Below, piece after piece: positions 54,777-62,163 of a DNA stretch of 64,000 nt; position 1 is the stretch's first letter, and the number at the start of each line of letters is the position of its first letter. The translations under genes were made by a program, and so were the position numbers. A model generated the notes under the pieces. It did not search any database. It was not told where the DNA came from and saw nothing but the letters and a program-made list of their open reading frames with translations. Origin of the DNA: Babylonia areolata (taxonomy: Eukaryota > Mollusca > Gastropoda > Neogastropoda > Buccinidae); contig NC_134880.1 of the NCBI RefSeq assembly GCF_041734735.1, positions 32,159,330 through 32,223,329 of the forward strand. Direction: 5' to 3'.

Positions 54777-57651
54777 TGGAGACACAGACAGGCAGACAAA
54801 GACTGCCTCAAAGAAATAGTCCCCATCTAAAATGAAACGAGAGTGACATGTCATCTGAACCCCACCAAACATCTCTTAACTCTCTCCATACGAACGGCGA
54901 AAGAGACGACGTTAACAGCGTTTCACCCAAATTACCACCATCAAAATATTGCAAGAGGAAGGCTCTTATACTGAAGAGGTGAATGTTGACAAAGAATACC
55001 GCAATTCTGACGACGGAAGCTAAAGGTTGGGTCATTCAGACACCCACTGGACATCCGAGGGGTCTGTGTAGAGGAGAAGAGAGGACTGGCCGTACTGAGT
55101 GAGTTAAACGCTGAATTACTCTGCTAAAACGCCGAATTGTCGCTGTTTGTTCTGCAGTGTGTTGATGTGTTGACAGATCTTTGTCAGGAACAGCTATTTT
55201 TTTGCCGTGGGTTCTTTTATGTGAGCTTAGTGCATGATGCACAGGGACGTCGGTTTATCGCCTCATGCGAATGACTATCGTCCAAACCTTCCGTTGCAGG
55301 GAAGAATGGCGAGTGTAGGATTCGATCCCGTGCGCTCAGATTCTCTCGCTTCCTTGGCAGACACTCACTCCATTGCATATTAGCCATGTTATCATTGTCT
55401 GGTTGTTTTCCCAAAGCTTTCAAATTTGCTGTAGTACCCCCACTCATCAAGAACCCGCCTTTATATCATATTGTTTGAAAAATCATTTTATTTATTTTTT
55501 ATTCATTAAGAGGTCTTGCTATAGCGCATATTCTTCAAGCTCTATGCGCTTTCACTGGCCTGATGAAAAAAAACAAAAGAAGTAATTTTTATCACCATAT
55601 CCAGAAAAAAATTGTTTTGTCTCAGCTCTTAATTCATCAAGAACAAAATCGTCCACTTGATTTTCATCAGTCAGATTATAGATGTGGTAATAATTGCGAA
55701 ACTGTTCTTAGAATTGTCAGTGATTTGCTTTCTGAATTTGAAGATTATAAAATTCATTCTCTCTCTTTTAGACTTGTCAGTAGACTTTGACACCATTGAC
55801 CACCCTGTCCTCTTGAACAGACTTAAAACCTCCTTTGGTATACGTGATACTGCACTGACTTGGATTCCTGCGTTACTGAGAGACTGCACACGGAAAGTAT
55901 ATGTGAATGGTAGATACTCTGTATCTGTCTCCATGTTTTGTGCCAAATCATTTTCGTGCTGAATGCAGCTCCTGTGTCGGATGTCATCAGTCATCATTCG
56001 ATGTCGCACGAGAGCTGTGTTCAAACTGAACTTTTCCATGGCATAAATTGATCTGCTAGTTTCTAGGAGTGCATTGCGGACTTACAGGACTGGATGACTC
56101 GATATGCTGCAACTAAATGACGATAAGACTGAACTTATGCTAGCCTGTTCCGAAAAAAATATCTTCAACGCCCTTCTCTGCCTGACTTCTGATTAATAGC
56201 ACACCTGTTTCCTTTTCTTCATCTCTGCGCAGTCTCAGTGTTTTTCCTTCCAACATCACATGTCAAACATATGTTAAGTTTCCAATCTGGTATTGCGTCG
56301 GATCAGTTCTGTCCGTCACTGTCTCTTTACTGATGCAACCAAAATACTTCTGTGCGCTTTTATTCTTTCAATAATGGAATACTGTAATAGACATAACGAA
56401 TCCAGAATAACTCTGCCAGACTCATTCGCAGACCTTCTAAACCTATTCACGTTTCTCTCCTTCAATCCCTCAACTGGTTGCCCGTTTCCAATCAGATAGA
56501 CAACAAACTATCCACTCAGACTTTTTCCACAGCCAGTGGCTACGGAAAAGATTATCTTTCTCAACTCCTCCATATCTGTAGTCTCTTTCGCCATTTCCGC
56601 TCTTCTGTTTCTTGACTTCTCAGGATACCTCACGTCAGAACTAAGACTTACGTACAAAAATCTTTTCAAGACCTGACAATCGCCGGCACTCTGACTACCT
56701 CGCCTCTTTTGAAATCAGGCCTCATCCCTTCTTTCAGCAGGACCAACGCCTCGACCACACCACCCCTCACGGAAAAGACCACAGCCACGAACAACTTGAC
56801 ATTAAATGCCAATAGCTCGTTAAATTCACCCGTACGCTTCTCTCAGAAATAAGTTTCATTGTGGCATAGACATTCAAATAATATATGCATGCGGTTTGCT
56901 CTCATGTACATGTGGTATATTTGACTATGTGTTCTATGGTACAAAACATACGCATGAATGTGCGAATATGTGTTTGTGTATGCGGGCTGGGGGTGGGAGG
57001 CGGTTATATACGCATGTAGGATGTATGTACGAATGTATGCTTGTATGTAGGCTGCGTGTACATTGTGTTCATGTGCGTATGTAGTTTGATGGGTGCATTA
57101 TGGTGTACACATGTAACATTGTTGTAATGTGTTATGTAGAATGTCGTGTGTTTTGTCAAGCAGCCAGAACGGTTTTCTGGAAAGATCAATATATAGGTCG
57201 AAATATCCATTATCATTACCATCATCATATTATTGCACGATAAGGAAGAAGATACCAGAATGGTTAAGACATTTATCTGCCAGTTCAATGTCCTTGGGGG
57301 TTTGGACTCGATTGCCGCTCTTGCCCTTTATCCCAAGTTTGCTGGCAAATAAAAAAACCGAGCTTCTAGACTATTCGGCGCATTAAAGTATAACACATGA
57401 CCAAAAAAAAAAAAAAAAAAGTGTTGTCCTCTGGCAAAATTATGTAGCAGAATTCCACTCTGATCTGCACTTGAGGACTTTCTGGTGCGTTGGATTAGCC
57501 GATGTACACTCAGGCATCTGCCTAACTGATGTAGAAAATAGCGAGTATTTTGTTAACATACTTCTTCGTTCAGTTCATTTACAAATACACATAGCAATTA
57601 ATCTGTTGTTTTCTGTTTCAGAACGTGGTGAAAGAGACAACACGATTCGAG
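41142..57651 (+). CDS. Secreted-protein gene, first three exons (signal peptide split over micro-exons)
   Basis: Exon 1 is 41142-41168 (27 nt, phase 0, donor GTGAGT). Exon 2 is 48101-48131 (31 nt, acceptor TTTGTGTTTCAG, donor GTGAGT), duplicated at 50355-50385 by the assembly. Exon 3 is 57622-57651 (30 nt, acceptor TTCTGTTTCAG, donor GTAATA). Joined, exons 1 and 2 give MRFALLAVTIFAWSGVVLG, a textbook signal peptide with a hydrophobic core and a small residue at the cleavage point. Exon 3 continues with QRGERDNTIRG. The phases agree at both joins. The protein would enter the secretory pathway and be released or processed. Its identity is unknown. Introns are about 7-9 kb and full of transposons. 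The gene continues to the right. Confidence 0.7.
41366..41445. repeat. (CT)n(TG)n compound microsatellite in intron 1
   Basis: About 19 CT units run directly into about 20 TG units, roughly 200 bases after exon 1. Confidence 0.95.
42400..42900 (-). mobile_element. Weak LINE RT relic
   Basis: On the minus strand near 42505-42550 one frame reads FFDFEKAFDYI, the RT block 2 motif of L1-like LINEs. The surroundings are too broken to extend it, and there is no second firm motif, so this is a tentative call. Confidence 0.4.
43123..43178. repeat. (CA)n microsatellite
   Basis: About 28 CA units directly beside the 3' end of the minus-strand LINE copy. Confidence 0.95.
43193..43994 (-). mobile_element. 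5'-truncated LINE copy (sister of 29191-32470)
   Basis: It matches the 3' 800 bases of the 29191-32470 LINE without the SINE insertion. The main frame reads LLYGQLKEGHLELGRPCKRF and KDTLKTNLKACDIDIASWET. TTGATTTA flanks it at 43185-43192 and 43995-44002, an 8-bp target duplication. At least one frameshift lies near 43410, and another near 43745. It lies in intron 1 of the host gene. Confidence 0.9.
44003..44445. other. Unassigned intronic sequence
   Basis: A C-run lies at 44204-44224, followed by a CA run. No gene is seen. Confidence 0.4.
44446..45876 (+). CDS. LINE ORF2 fragment: reverse transcriptase to C-terminus, frame intact
   Basis: A 476-residue uninterrupted frame. True LINE similarity starts at SLIITLPKKGN (about 44520), so the first 25 codons are probably flanking sequence. 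RT blocks: EEQAGFRPGRSTTEQIFNLR, HVFIDFKKAFDRIWHAAL, VGVRQGCLLSPTLFNIF and the active site RFADDIDGLAG (about residue 210), all seen. Then come SAEKTKLMTNN, HSFKYLGAIVSDEGSEPEV, RKLRWYGHISRS and the basic tail GRRRGRQKKRWEDNIRGWT. There is no endonuclease. A GGTGAA repeat tail follows the stop. It resembles RTE-type LINEs, but the clade is not certain. It lies in intron 1 of the host gene. Confidence 0.88.
   Translation: MDSLIYFHPQNVLRFKFVFITFVIVSLIITLPKKGNLQQCQNYRTISLISHPSKVMLKILLNRLKPQAENIIAEEQAGFRPGRSTTEQIFNLRLLCERYHQHQQDLYHVFIDFKKAFDRIWHAALWATMNLYNINANLIRLIQHLYDKATSAVYLNNSIGDWFRTTVGVRQGCLLSPTLFNIFLERIMTDALEEHVGTVSIGGRTITNLRFADDIDGLAGKEEELASLVKHLDKASTSYGMQISAEKTKLMTNNTNGISIDIKVNDEKLKTVHSFKYLGAIVSDEGSEPEVLSRIAQTTMALNKLNTIWNNKNIALSSKIRLMRSLVISILLYACKTWTLTADIERRIQAVEMRCFRRLLGISYRDHITNTEVKNRIKQSIGPYEDLLSIVKKRKLRWYGHISRSSGLAKTFLQGTVQGGRRRGRQKKRWEDNIRGWTGLTLGDALRKSENREEWRGVVVRSAAVPQRSEPRLRER
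44519..45900 (+). mobile_element. 5'-truncated LINE (RTE-like), recent
   Basis: The element body is bounded by loss of similarity at about 44519 and by the GGTGAAGGTGAAGGTGGTGA tail at 45872-45897. I could not find a convincing target duplication. The intact frame over 1.36 kb argues for a young insertion compared with the other LINEs here. Confidence 0.8.
45901..46254. other. Unassigned intronic sequence with CA tract
   Basis: (CA)n at 45988-46016 and CACT repeats to 46045. No gene is seen. Confidence 0.5.
46663..46895 (+). repeat. Dispersed repeat R1, copy 3 (also at about 48909-49145)
   Basis: It shares the order of motifs with 10599-10885, including AACGAGAGAGGGACAAC, GACGTTAGTGAAGAC, a TG tract and GGGTTTCCTTTTGT. 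Confidence 0.6.
47705..47825 (-). repeat. SINE 3' half (also at about 49959-50079)
   Basis: On the plus strand: a CTTCTT run, then CGTGGGCTGCAACTCCCACA, ACACGAGTGGGCTTTCGCGT, GTATGACCGTTTT and CATGTAGGCAGCCATACTCC. The same block lies in the other orientation at 53165-53305. A GAA/CTT tail at one end fits a retroposed SINE read on the minus strand. The tRNA head is missing in both copies. Confidence 0.75.
48401..48500. other. Assembly gap of 100 N
   Basis: Exactly 100 unknown bases, a conventional length for a gap of unknown size. Reading frames across it are meaningless. Confidence 1.
48501..50656 (+). repeat. Right copy of the near-identical block
   Basis: A repeat of 46255-48400 beginning right after the gap. 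Unlike the left copy, it continues into the complete Tc1 element. It includes the second host exon 2 at 50355-50385 with the same splice sites. Its TG tract (49547-49594) and TA tract are longer than in the left copy. Confidence 0.95.
50538..52068 (+). mobile_element. Tc1-like DNA transposon inserted in a TA microsatellite
   Basis: The ends are CTCCAAGAAA (left) and its complement TTTCTTGGAG (right). They are flanked by TA target dinucleotides at 50536-50537 and 52069-52070. Immediately outside lie TA repeats on both sides (50507-50532 and 52070-52132), so the element landed in a TA-rich array. Its length of 1531 bases fits the family. This is a different lineage from the copy at 12495-14141. 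Confidence 0.9.
50912..51942 (+). pseudogene. Tc1-like transposase, broken
   Basis: The start ATG 50912 gives MSARRQLTAEDCDRAL, then two stops within the next eight codons. The HTH region follows: GRRLGVGHSVIQRLDERF and GSTERRSGRPR. A frameshift near 51325 moves to the frame with the first catalytic Asp (ILFTDEYRF), the second (ILTDDNATLHVAR) and the Glu (LNPIEHLWDLLGRR). An in-frame 21-base tandem repeat (ERNIQR twice, about 51690-51720) makes the second-Asp-to-Glu spacing two residues longer than the usual 34. The C-terminus is present, with a stop at 51942. There are at least three breaks, so it is inactive, but overall similarity is well kept. Confidence 0.9.
52070..52132. repeat. (TA)n microsatellite
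   Basis: About 31 AT units immediately right of the Tc1 element. It is the other half of the array into which the transposon inserted. Confidence 0.95.
52205..52300 (+). repeat. Degenerate SINE 3' tail
   Basis: ATGTGGTGTAGCGTAAATGT, then TTTGACACCTCCTTC and ACTGAAACAAACTGAAACTT. This matches the end of the 40378-40845 SINE family in the plus direction. Confidence 0.65.
52301..53164. other. Unassigned intronic sequence
   Basis: No gene or named repeat is recognised. An A-run lies at 53131-53139. Confidence 0.35.
53165..53305 (+). repeat. SINE 3' half, plus orientation
   Basis: CCCCCGAAAACGGAGTATGG, CTGCCTACATGACGGGGTAA, AACGGTCATGCACGTAAAAA and GAACGTGGGAGTTGCACCCC run in reverse-complement order to 47705-47825. 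They end in GAAGATGAAGAAG, the GAA-type tail. The head is missing. Confidence 0.75.
53368..54345. repeat. Probable dispersed repeat with CA array inside
   Basis: It starts with AATTCAATTTATAAAGCGCC (an end motif common in invertebrate repeats) and includes GCGC/CA repeats at 53557-53625. Later it has GGCAGGGAGTTCCAGGCTGTGG, quoted here only as the GGGAGTTCCAGGCTG motif near 54015, then an A-run at 54043-54057. I recognise the motifs as repeat-like but cannot name the family. The open frame at 54135-54359 has no known domain. Confidence 0.45.
54346..54875. other. Unassigned, A-rich with CA tracts
   Basis: CA runs lie at 54484-54507 and 54745-54772. No gene is seen. Confidence 0.4.
54876..55107. 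mobile_element. piggyBac-like MITE with TTAA ends
   Basis: TTAA at 54876-54879 and 55104-55107 is the piggyBac-type target duplication. Inside are inverted ends: the left is CTCTCTCCATACG and the right, reverse-complemented, is CTCACTCAGTACG. The length is 232 bases with no coding capacity. I recall similar TTAACTC-ended repeats in molluscs, but the family name is not claimed. Confidence 0.8.
55195..55385 (-). repeat. tRNA-derived SINE, head and central domain
   Basis: Plus-strand CGTGGGTTCTTTTATGTGAG, GGGACGTCGGTTTATCGCCT and CATGCGAATGAC are the reverse complement of the central domain at 31830-31900. ATTCGATCCCGTGCGCTCAG, TTCTCTCGCTTCC and CATTGCAT contain the B-box and A-box regions. The 3' tail is missing. 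Confidence 0.85.
55395..56870 (+). mobile_element. CR1/L2-like LINE, RT part, decayed
   Basis: Motifs in order: AVVPPLIKNPPL near 55435, IVLSQLLIHQEQN near 55615, YRCGNNCETVLRIVSDLL near 55680, SVDFDTIDHPVLLNRL near 55785-55830 and VYVNGRYSVSVS near 55900. After a loss of the active-site region come MLQLNDDKTELMLA near 56110, RRISSVRHCLFTDATK near 56300 and RLRF-type tail remnants to about 56870. There are many frameshifts and an internal deletion after 55960. It lies in intron 2 of the host gene. Confidence 0.8.
56871..57257. other. Unassigned intronic sequence
   Basis: Irregular TATG/TGTG-rich DNA at 56940-57090. No gene is seen. Confidence 0.4.
57258..57536 (+). repeat. tRNA-derived SINE, degenerate
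   Basis: The head reads ATGGTTAAGACATTTATCTG, with B-box-like GGACTCGATTGCCG. An A-run at 57402-57420 is followed by GTGTTGTCCTCTGGCAAAAT, CACTCTGATCTGCACTTGAG and CAGGCATCTGCCTAACTGAT, which follow the order of the SINE family at 40378-40845. It ends only about 85 bases before host exon 3. Confidence 0.7.
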
Positions 57652-58178
57652 GTAATAGCATCTTGCTGATTTCACGCATGCCAGTGAACTTTAAAATGGT
57701 ATTGACATTTCAAAGAATAACATTGCTTTTTTCTTTTCTGTTCTTTTTGTTTGTTCGTATGTTGTTGTTTTTGTTTGCATGTTTGTGGATTTTTGTTATT
57801 GTTTTTTGTTTGTTTGTTTGTTTGTTGTTTTTTATATTGTTGTTGTGTGTGGGGTTTTTTTTGTATGTTTTTTGAATGATGAAAAAAAACGTAGACCGCT
57901 TTTCATTTAACAAAGACAGTCTTCTTTTTGCGTTGCCTTTCTAAGAAATGATAGGCTTATCATCACGGCCTATCATCTAATTTTTTGGCCTGCTGATTGG
58001 TTGAACCATGCGTCTCTCTCTCTCTATCTCTCTCTCTCTCTCTCTCAGGTTTTGGCTCACATGTATGTATACAATGTATATGTAATAACCCGCGTGTTCC
58101 GGTCGTCCATGTGTGTGAAAACATGCATATATGAATGTTTGTATATTTGTGTGTATATATGTGCATATGTGTGTCTAA

Positions 58179-58213
<35 letters not shown>

Positions 58214-59060
58214 TACACTTTAAAAACATGTTTTTTTCTGGAAAGACTTTGTCGACGCCAAATTTGTCTGAAAACAGGAAAGTCTCGTCTTTCAATACTA
58301 AATTTTTCTTTGCCTTTTTTTTTTATATGAACCTTAGTTGCATGCAGGTCATGGAACACCATAATTCCTCTCTCTCTCTTTCTTCCAGTGCTTCACACTC
58401 GTTTCATTGTCCCCCACCCCCCACCCCCTCAACCCAATTTTTTGGTTTTGTTTCCATTTTTTTCCTTTGTCATTTTTTCGCATTAAATTTCCTATCAGTG
58501 CACATTTTCTGTTCCTCGGTATTGTTGTAAGTATGCATGTGGGACTGTAAAGTGAAGCTCATACATAAAGTGAAGAGCACATACCAACAAATCAACGAAA
58601 AACAATGATTATCAAGATCGAAAAGTAGACGCCTGGACAGGATATAGGAACGGCAGGAAATGACGCGATGACTCCCAGCCAGACACCCCGACCAAGGAAG
58701 TTTGCCAGGGCACCACCACGTCACAGAAAAGTGAAAAAAGAACATGGAGTTAAAGAAGGCGCATTATTGACAAGGCACATAACACACAGACCACCAGTCC
58801 GTGCGACAGAAAATATCAATGACTAGAGACCACAAATGATACCAACATGTCTGTGATCAGACTAAACCTTGCCCACAACCAACTGTAACTTGATACTGTC
58901 CATGTCAGATTATGTGCATGGGCTCGATACTGTGTGTGTGTGTGTGGGGGGGGGGGGGGAATAATTTATTGGTGCGAGTATGTATGGGATTGTACATGTG
59001 CATTGTTACAGAGTAGTATTTGCATATATATTAATCATAATGTTGATAATCATTTCACTG
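57652..59060. other. Unassigned intronic sequence with simple repeats
   Basis: T/G-rich runs at 57720-57870, (CT)n at 58013-58048, TATG and (TG)n to 58212, and a G-run at 58947-58959. A possible 10-nt micro-exon (58341-58350, between CCTTAG and GTCATG) is too short to trust. Confidence 0.4.
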
Positions 59061-61060
59061 AAACATTGCTTTGTCCGGAAAATATCTGTAGATTGTTGGT
59101 TTAAACATTTCAAAGCCATGTTGGATAAAGATTTATATCATAATGTCAGTGATGATAGTTTACCGGAAGTGGAAAACGAGTTTATGAATCGTCGGATCTC
59201 CAAAGAAGTAGTTTCAATTGCACTTAGAAAATTAAGGAATCGAAAAGCTGCAGGTCCCGATGGGATAACTGGAGTATTTTTGAAATCTCCATGTGACCAC
59301 CTTATAGCTTTTTGACAACATTCTTCAATGCTTTTTTCGATAAAGGTATTTTTTCCTGGAAATTGGTGTGAATCAATCACTTTGCCACTCTACAAGAAAT
59401 GTGGAAAAAAAAAACCCACTAATAACTACAGAAGCATTTCACTGTCTGATATCAACAGTAAAGTATTCAGTGCAGTTATTAATTAAAGGATCCAGGAGTA
59501 TGTAGAATACAACAGGTGAACATCAAACTGGTTTTAAACAAAGATATTCAACCCATGTGTACTTTTTTGGCTCTTGTTCAGAAACACTTTTCTCTTAATC
59601 GCAAACTTTATGTAGAATTTATTGATTTTGAAGAGGCGTTTGATTATATCAAGAGAAATTCATTATGGCCAGTTCTGGCAAAACATGGCATAACAGGAAA
59701 GCTTTTTAAATGTATAAAGATTACGTGTAATGTTGTCAAAACAAAAATTAGGTGTGGTAACAAACTGATTTCATTTATTGCATTAGAAGATTAAAGCAAG
59801 AATGTTTGTAGTCCCATTTAGTTCTCATTATTTATAAATGAATTAGCTTTAGAGAAAGACATGGTGCGAGATTCACAATATGTTTAAAAAAATTTTTTTT
59901 ATAGAACTGATTATATTATTTCTTGCTGATGATATGGATTTGCTCTCAGAGATAGCTATTGGTCTACGGACGCAACTAAATAATTTTGAAAAAATTCAGC
60001 TGCTAAAGTACAGTTAAATGTTAAGATAAAAGTAATATTGTCCTTAGGAATGGTGGTTATTTGGCAGCAAGGGAAAGGTGGGTGTACGGTGGTATTGAGA
60101 TGCCAGTTGTTAATACTTATAAATATCTTGGAATTCTTTTTTCTACTCGTTTGAGTTTTGTAGTTGCATGCAGGGAGCTTTAGAGTAGAGCAAAGAACGT
60201 GCTGTTACATATGAAGAAACTCTTTATTGAACAATAATTTTTTGGACATTTTCATTAAGATTTTCGATACCTAGATACAGCCCATCGTACAATATGGTTC
60301 AGAATGATGGGGTCTGTTCATTTGTTCGGACTGAAAAAGTTTTTAAGAGTTGAAATGAAAACAATTTAGTACACGGTGAGACGAACATATATCCAATCTA
60401 TGTAAATTCTGCAGTTAGATGTATTCGATACTGGTTTCAATTACTAAAAATGAATGAAGATAGATGCCACGTAAATTATATGATTTAGATTATAGAGGAA
60501 CCGGGCGTCAAATGTACGAACTTGCTTACGTTAACTGGGCTTTGGATATGTATAGGAATATCAAGGAGCAGGTAATGACAATGTTTTTTAAAACTTTTCG
60601 CCGATGTTTAATAGACTGTAGACGGCAAAACTGGGAAAATCATATCCAGTCAAGTGATAGAATCTGTCTCTACAGATCTCATACTTCTACACATTTAATT
60701 AAAAATTATCTTTTGTTAATCATGGAAAGACACCTACAATTTTTATTGACAAAATATAGATTTGGCGTTTCTGAAATCTGTATGCACAGGTAGGCTACCG
60801 CTATAAAGATGTTGATCAATCAGAGAAGCTGTGTCCTTTGTGCAGTGAGTCAAATAAAGATGTTCATTTTGTTTTGTGCCATGTGTTACATGATTTTCGC
60901 GTAAGATTTATTCCAAAATTTTAGGCACGCCCATGTTTGTTTAAATTCTGTTTATTGATGGCATCATCTGATGATTGTGTCATACATAATCTCGCGTTGT
61001 ATTTACATAGAGCTTTTAAGTTAAGAGAAACGATATTATCTTGATTTCTTTAATTGTTTG
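59061..61060 (+). mobile_element. LINE RT relic with C-terminal zinc knuckle
   Basis: The pre-RT part reads RISKEVVSIALRKLRNRKAA and GPDGITGVFLK (59190-59290). RT block parts: ALVQKHFSLNRKLYVEFIDF and EEAFDYIKRNSLWP (59565-59680), then a LADDMD-like active site near 59935 and YKYLGILFSTRLSF near 60118-60150. The C-terminal part reads CRRQNWENHIQSSDR and LTKYRFGVSEICMHR near 60630-60790. Then comes the knuckle CPLCSESNKDVHFVLC near 60835-60890. At least five frame changes are present. The 3' end ATGGGGCTGTGGCCTTAAAT and ATAAA precede a (CT)n tract at 61169-61198. The clade is not assigned. It lies in the intron after host exon 3. Confidence 0.8.
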
Positions 61061-61165
61061 TGAAAATAGTGAATGCTCACTGATAGTTATGGTGACATCT
61101 GCACAAATGGTCATTGTGTCATCATCGCCCTTCATTCATATGGGGCTGTGGCCTTAAATGAATAA

Positions 61166-61196
<31 letters not shown>

Positions 61197-61349
61197 GAGA
61201 TCATGCAGTGTATTTTCTAGTCTGTGTGGAGCAAGAACAATTCTTAATCATCGATCATGTGAAAATCTGCTATCATGCCGGTGTCAGACTTCTCATTTAG
61301 AGGTGTGTGTGAATAGTTTTACTGGCAATTTCAAATTTTTTTTATGCAG

Positions 61350-61388
61350 AAAAGAGCAGAAACCAATGAGCGTTCACGCTTCAGCAAG
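61350..61388 (+). CDS. Candidate further exon of the secreted-protein gene
   Basis: It is bounded by a T-rich acceptor ending TTTATGCAG and a strong donor CAAG/GTAAGA. From exon 3 (phase 1), the first acceptor gives an early stop. A second AG ten bases on (exon 61360-61388) stays open and reads ETNERSRFSK. Another exon between 57651 and 61350 could also change the phase. Splice signals are good but the reading is not settled. Confidence 0.4.
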
Positions 61389-61661
61389 GTAAGACTATGC
61401 TGGCCACTGTTCCAACTGTTTCTGTGTTTCTCACGCTGTTGACAGTGTGCTGTATTTTCAGTGACAATAGCCACAGACTTGACACAACATGCGGGATTTT
61501 GTGTAACAGCAGTTCTTTCAACTCTACTCATTCGAATGAATGTTTTCCTCAGCTCCACTGGATACAGATGCTAGCCACCACACTTAGATTTGTGAAAAGG
61601 AAACCCGTATTCTTGGTTTTCGAACTTGTGTCAGTATATCTATAGATATATATCATGATAT
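61389..61661. other. Unassigned; intron or LINE 5' sequence
   Basis: An open frame from 61397 begins with a hydrophobic stretch and then has several Cys and Asn-x-Ser/Thr sites. It overlaps the donor region of the candidate exon and leads towards the LINE 5' part, so it is more likely LINE 5' sequence or intron than a gene. An acceptor-like TGTATTTTCAG ends at 61461. Confidence 0.3.
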
Positions 61662-62163
61662 CATGATGGTCCGGTTGGAACTCTTACCATCTGTACCATT
61701 GTTCTCTTGTCTGGTTTCTTGCTTCAATGCGGAGACAGTGAAGTAAACCCAGGACCAGGAACAGATTCAGTTGCTGATCACCCCAGCTCCCACGACGTCA
61801 CAGGAAGAGTTCCACTCTCGTCAAACTCTGCACATTATTTTGCTTCGTCATCTCCCCCCCTTTCCCCCTCCCCTCCCTCCATTGCGCACCTCACACCTCC
61901 CTCTCCAGGCTGTTGACATGGGATGGATACAGAATGTTGTGGACCACCTTGGTAGTTCGTGAACTTTTTGGCAGACAGCATGAAGAGACATCTCCAGGAG
62001 TTTCGTCAGACCCAGACAGCTCTGATCAAAGAAATGGACTCCGTCAAAGAATGCTGCTCACGTTTAAGGTGTGAGAACGACCGGCTTTAGGCAGATGTTG
62101 ACTGGCTCTGTCAGAAATGTGACTTTTTGGAGCACGAATGCAACCGACTACAAGATGACCAAA
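61662..62163 (+). mobile_element. LINE 5' part with a 2A-like motif and coiled coil
   Basis: A hydrophobic stretch (LTICTIVLLSGFLLQ) runs straight into CGDSEVNPGPG at 61728-61760, matching the D-x-E-x-N-P-G-P consensus of 2A ribosome-skipping peptides. A Ser/Pro-rich region follows to the stop at 61916. A later frame (about 61970-62160) reads KRHLQEFRQTQTALIKEMDS and LRCENDRL, a predicted coiled coil like that of LINE ORF1 proteins. At least one frame change separates them. The copy is cut at 62164 by the minus-strand LINE. 2A motifs at the N-terminus are known from non-LTR elements of molluscs and sea urchins. Confidence 0.7.

Noticed and set aside
58341-58350. Ten-base micro-exon between host exons 3 and 4
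   Set aside because: The splice signals are minimal and a match this short is expected by chance.
61397-61645. Small secreted cysteine-containing peptide gene
   Set aside because: The frame overlaps the donor of the candidate exon and runs towards LINE 5' sequence. There is no cysteine framework or supporting splice structure.
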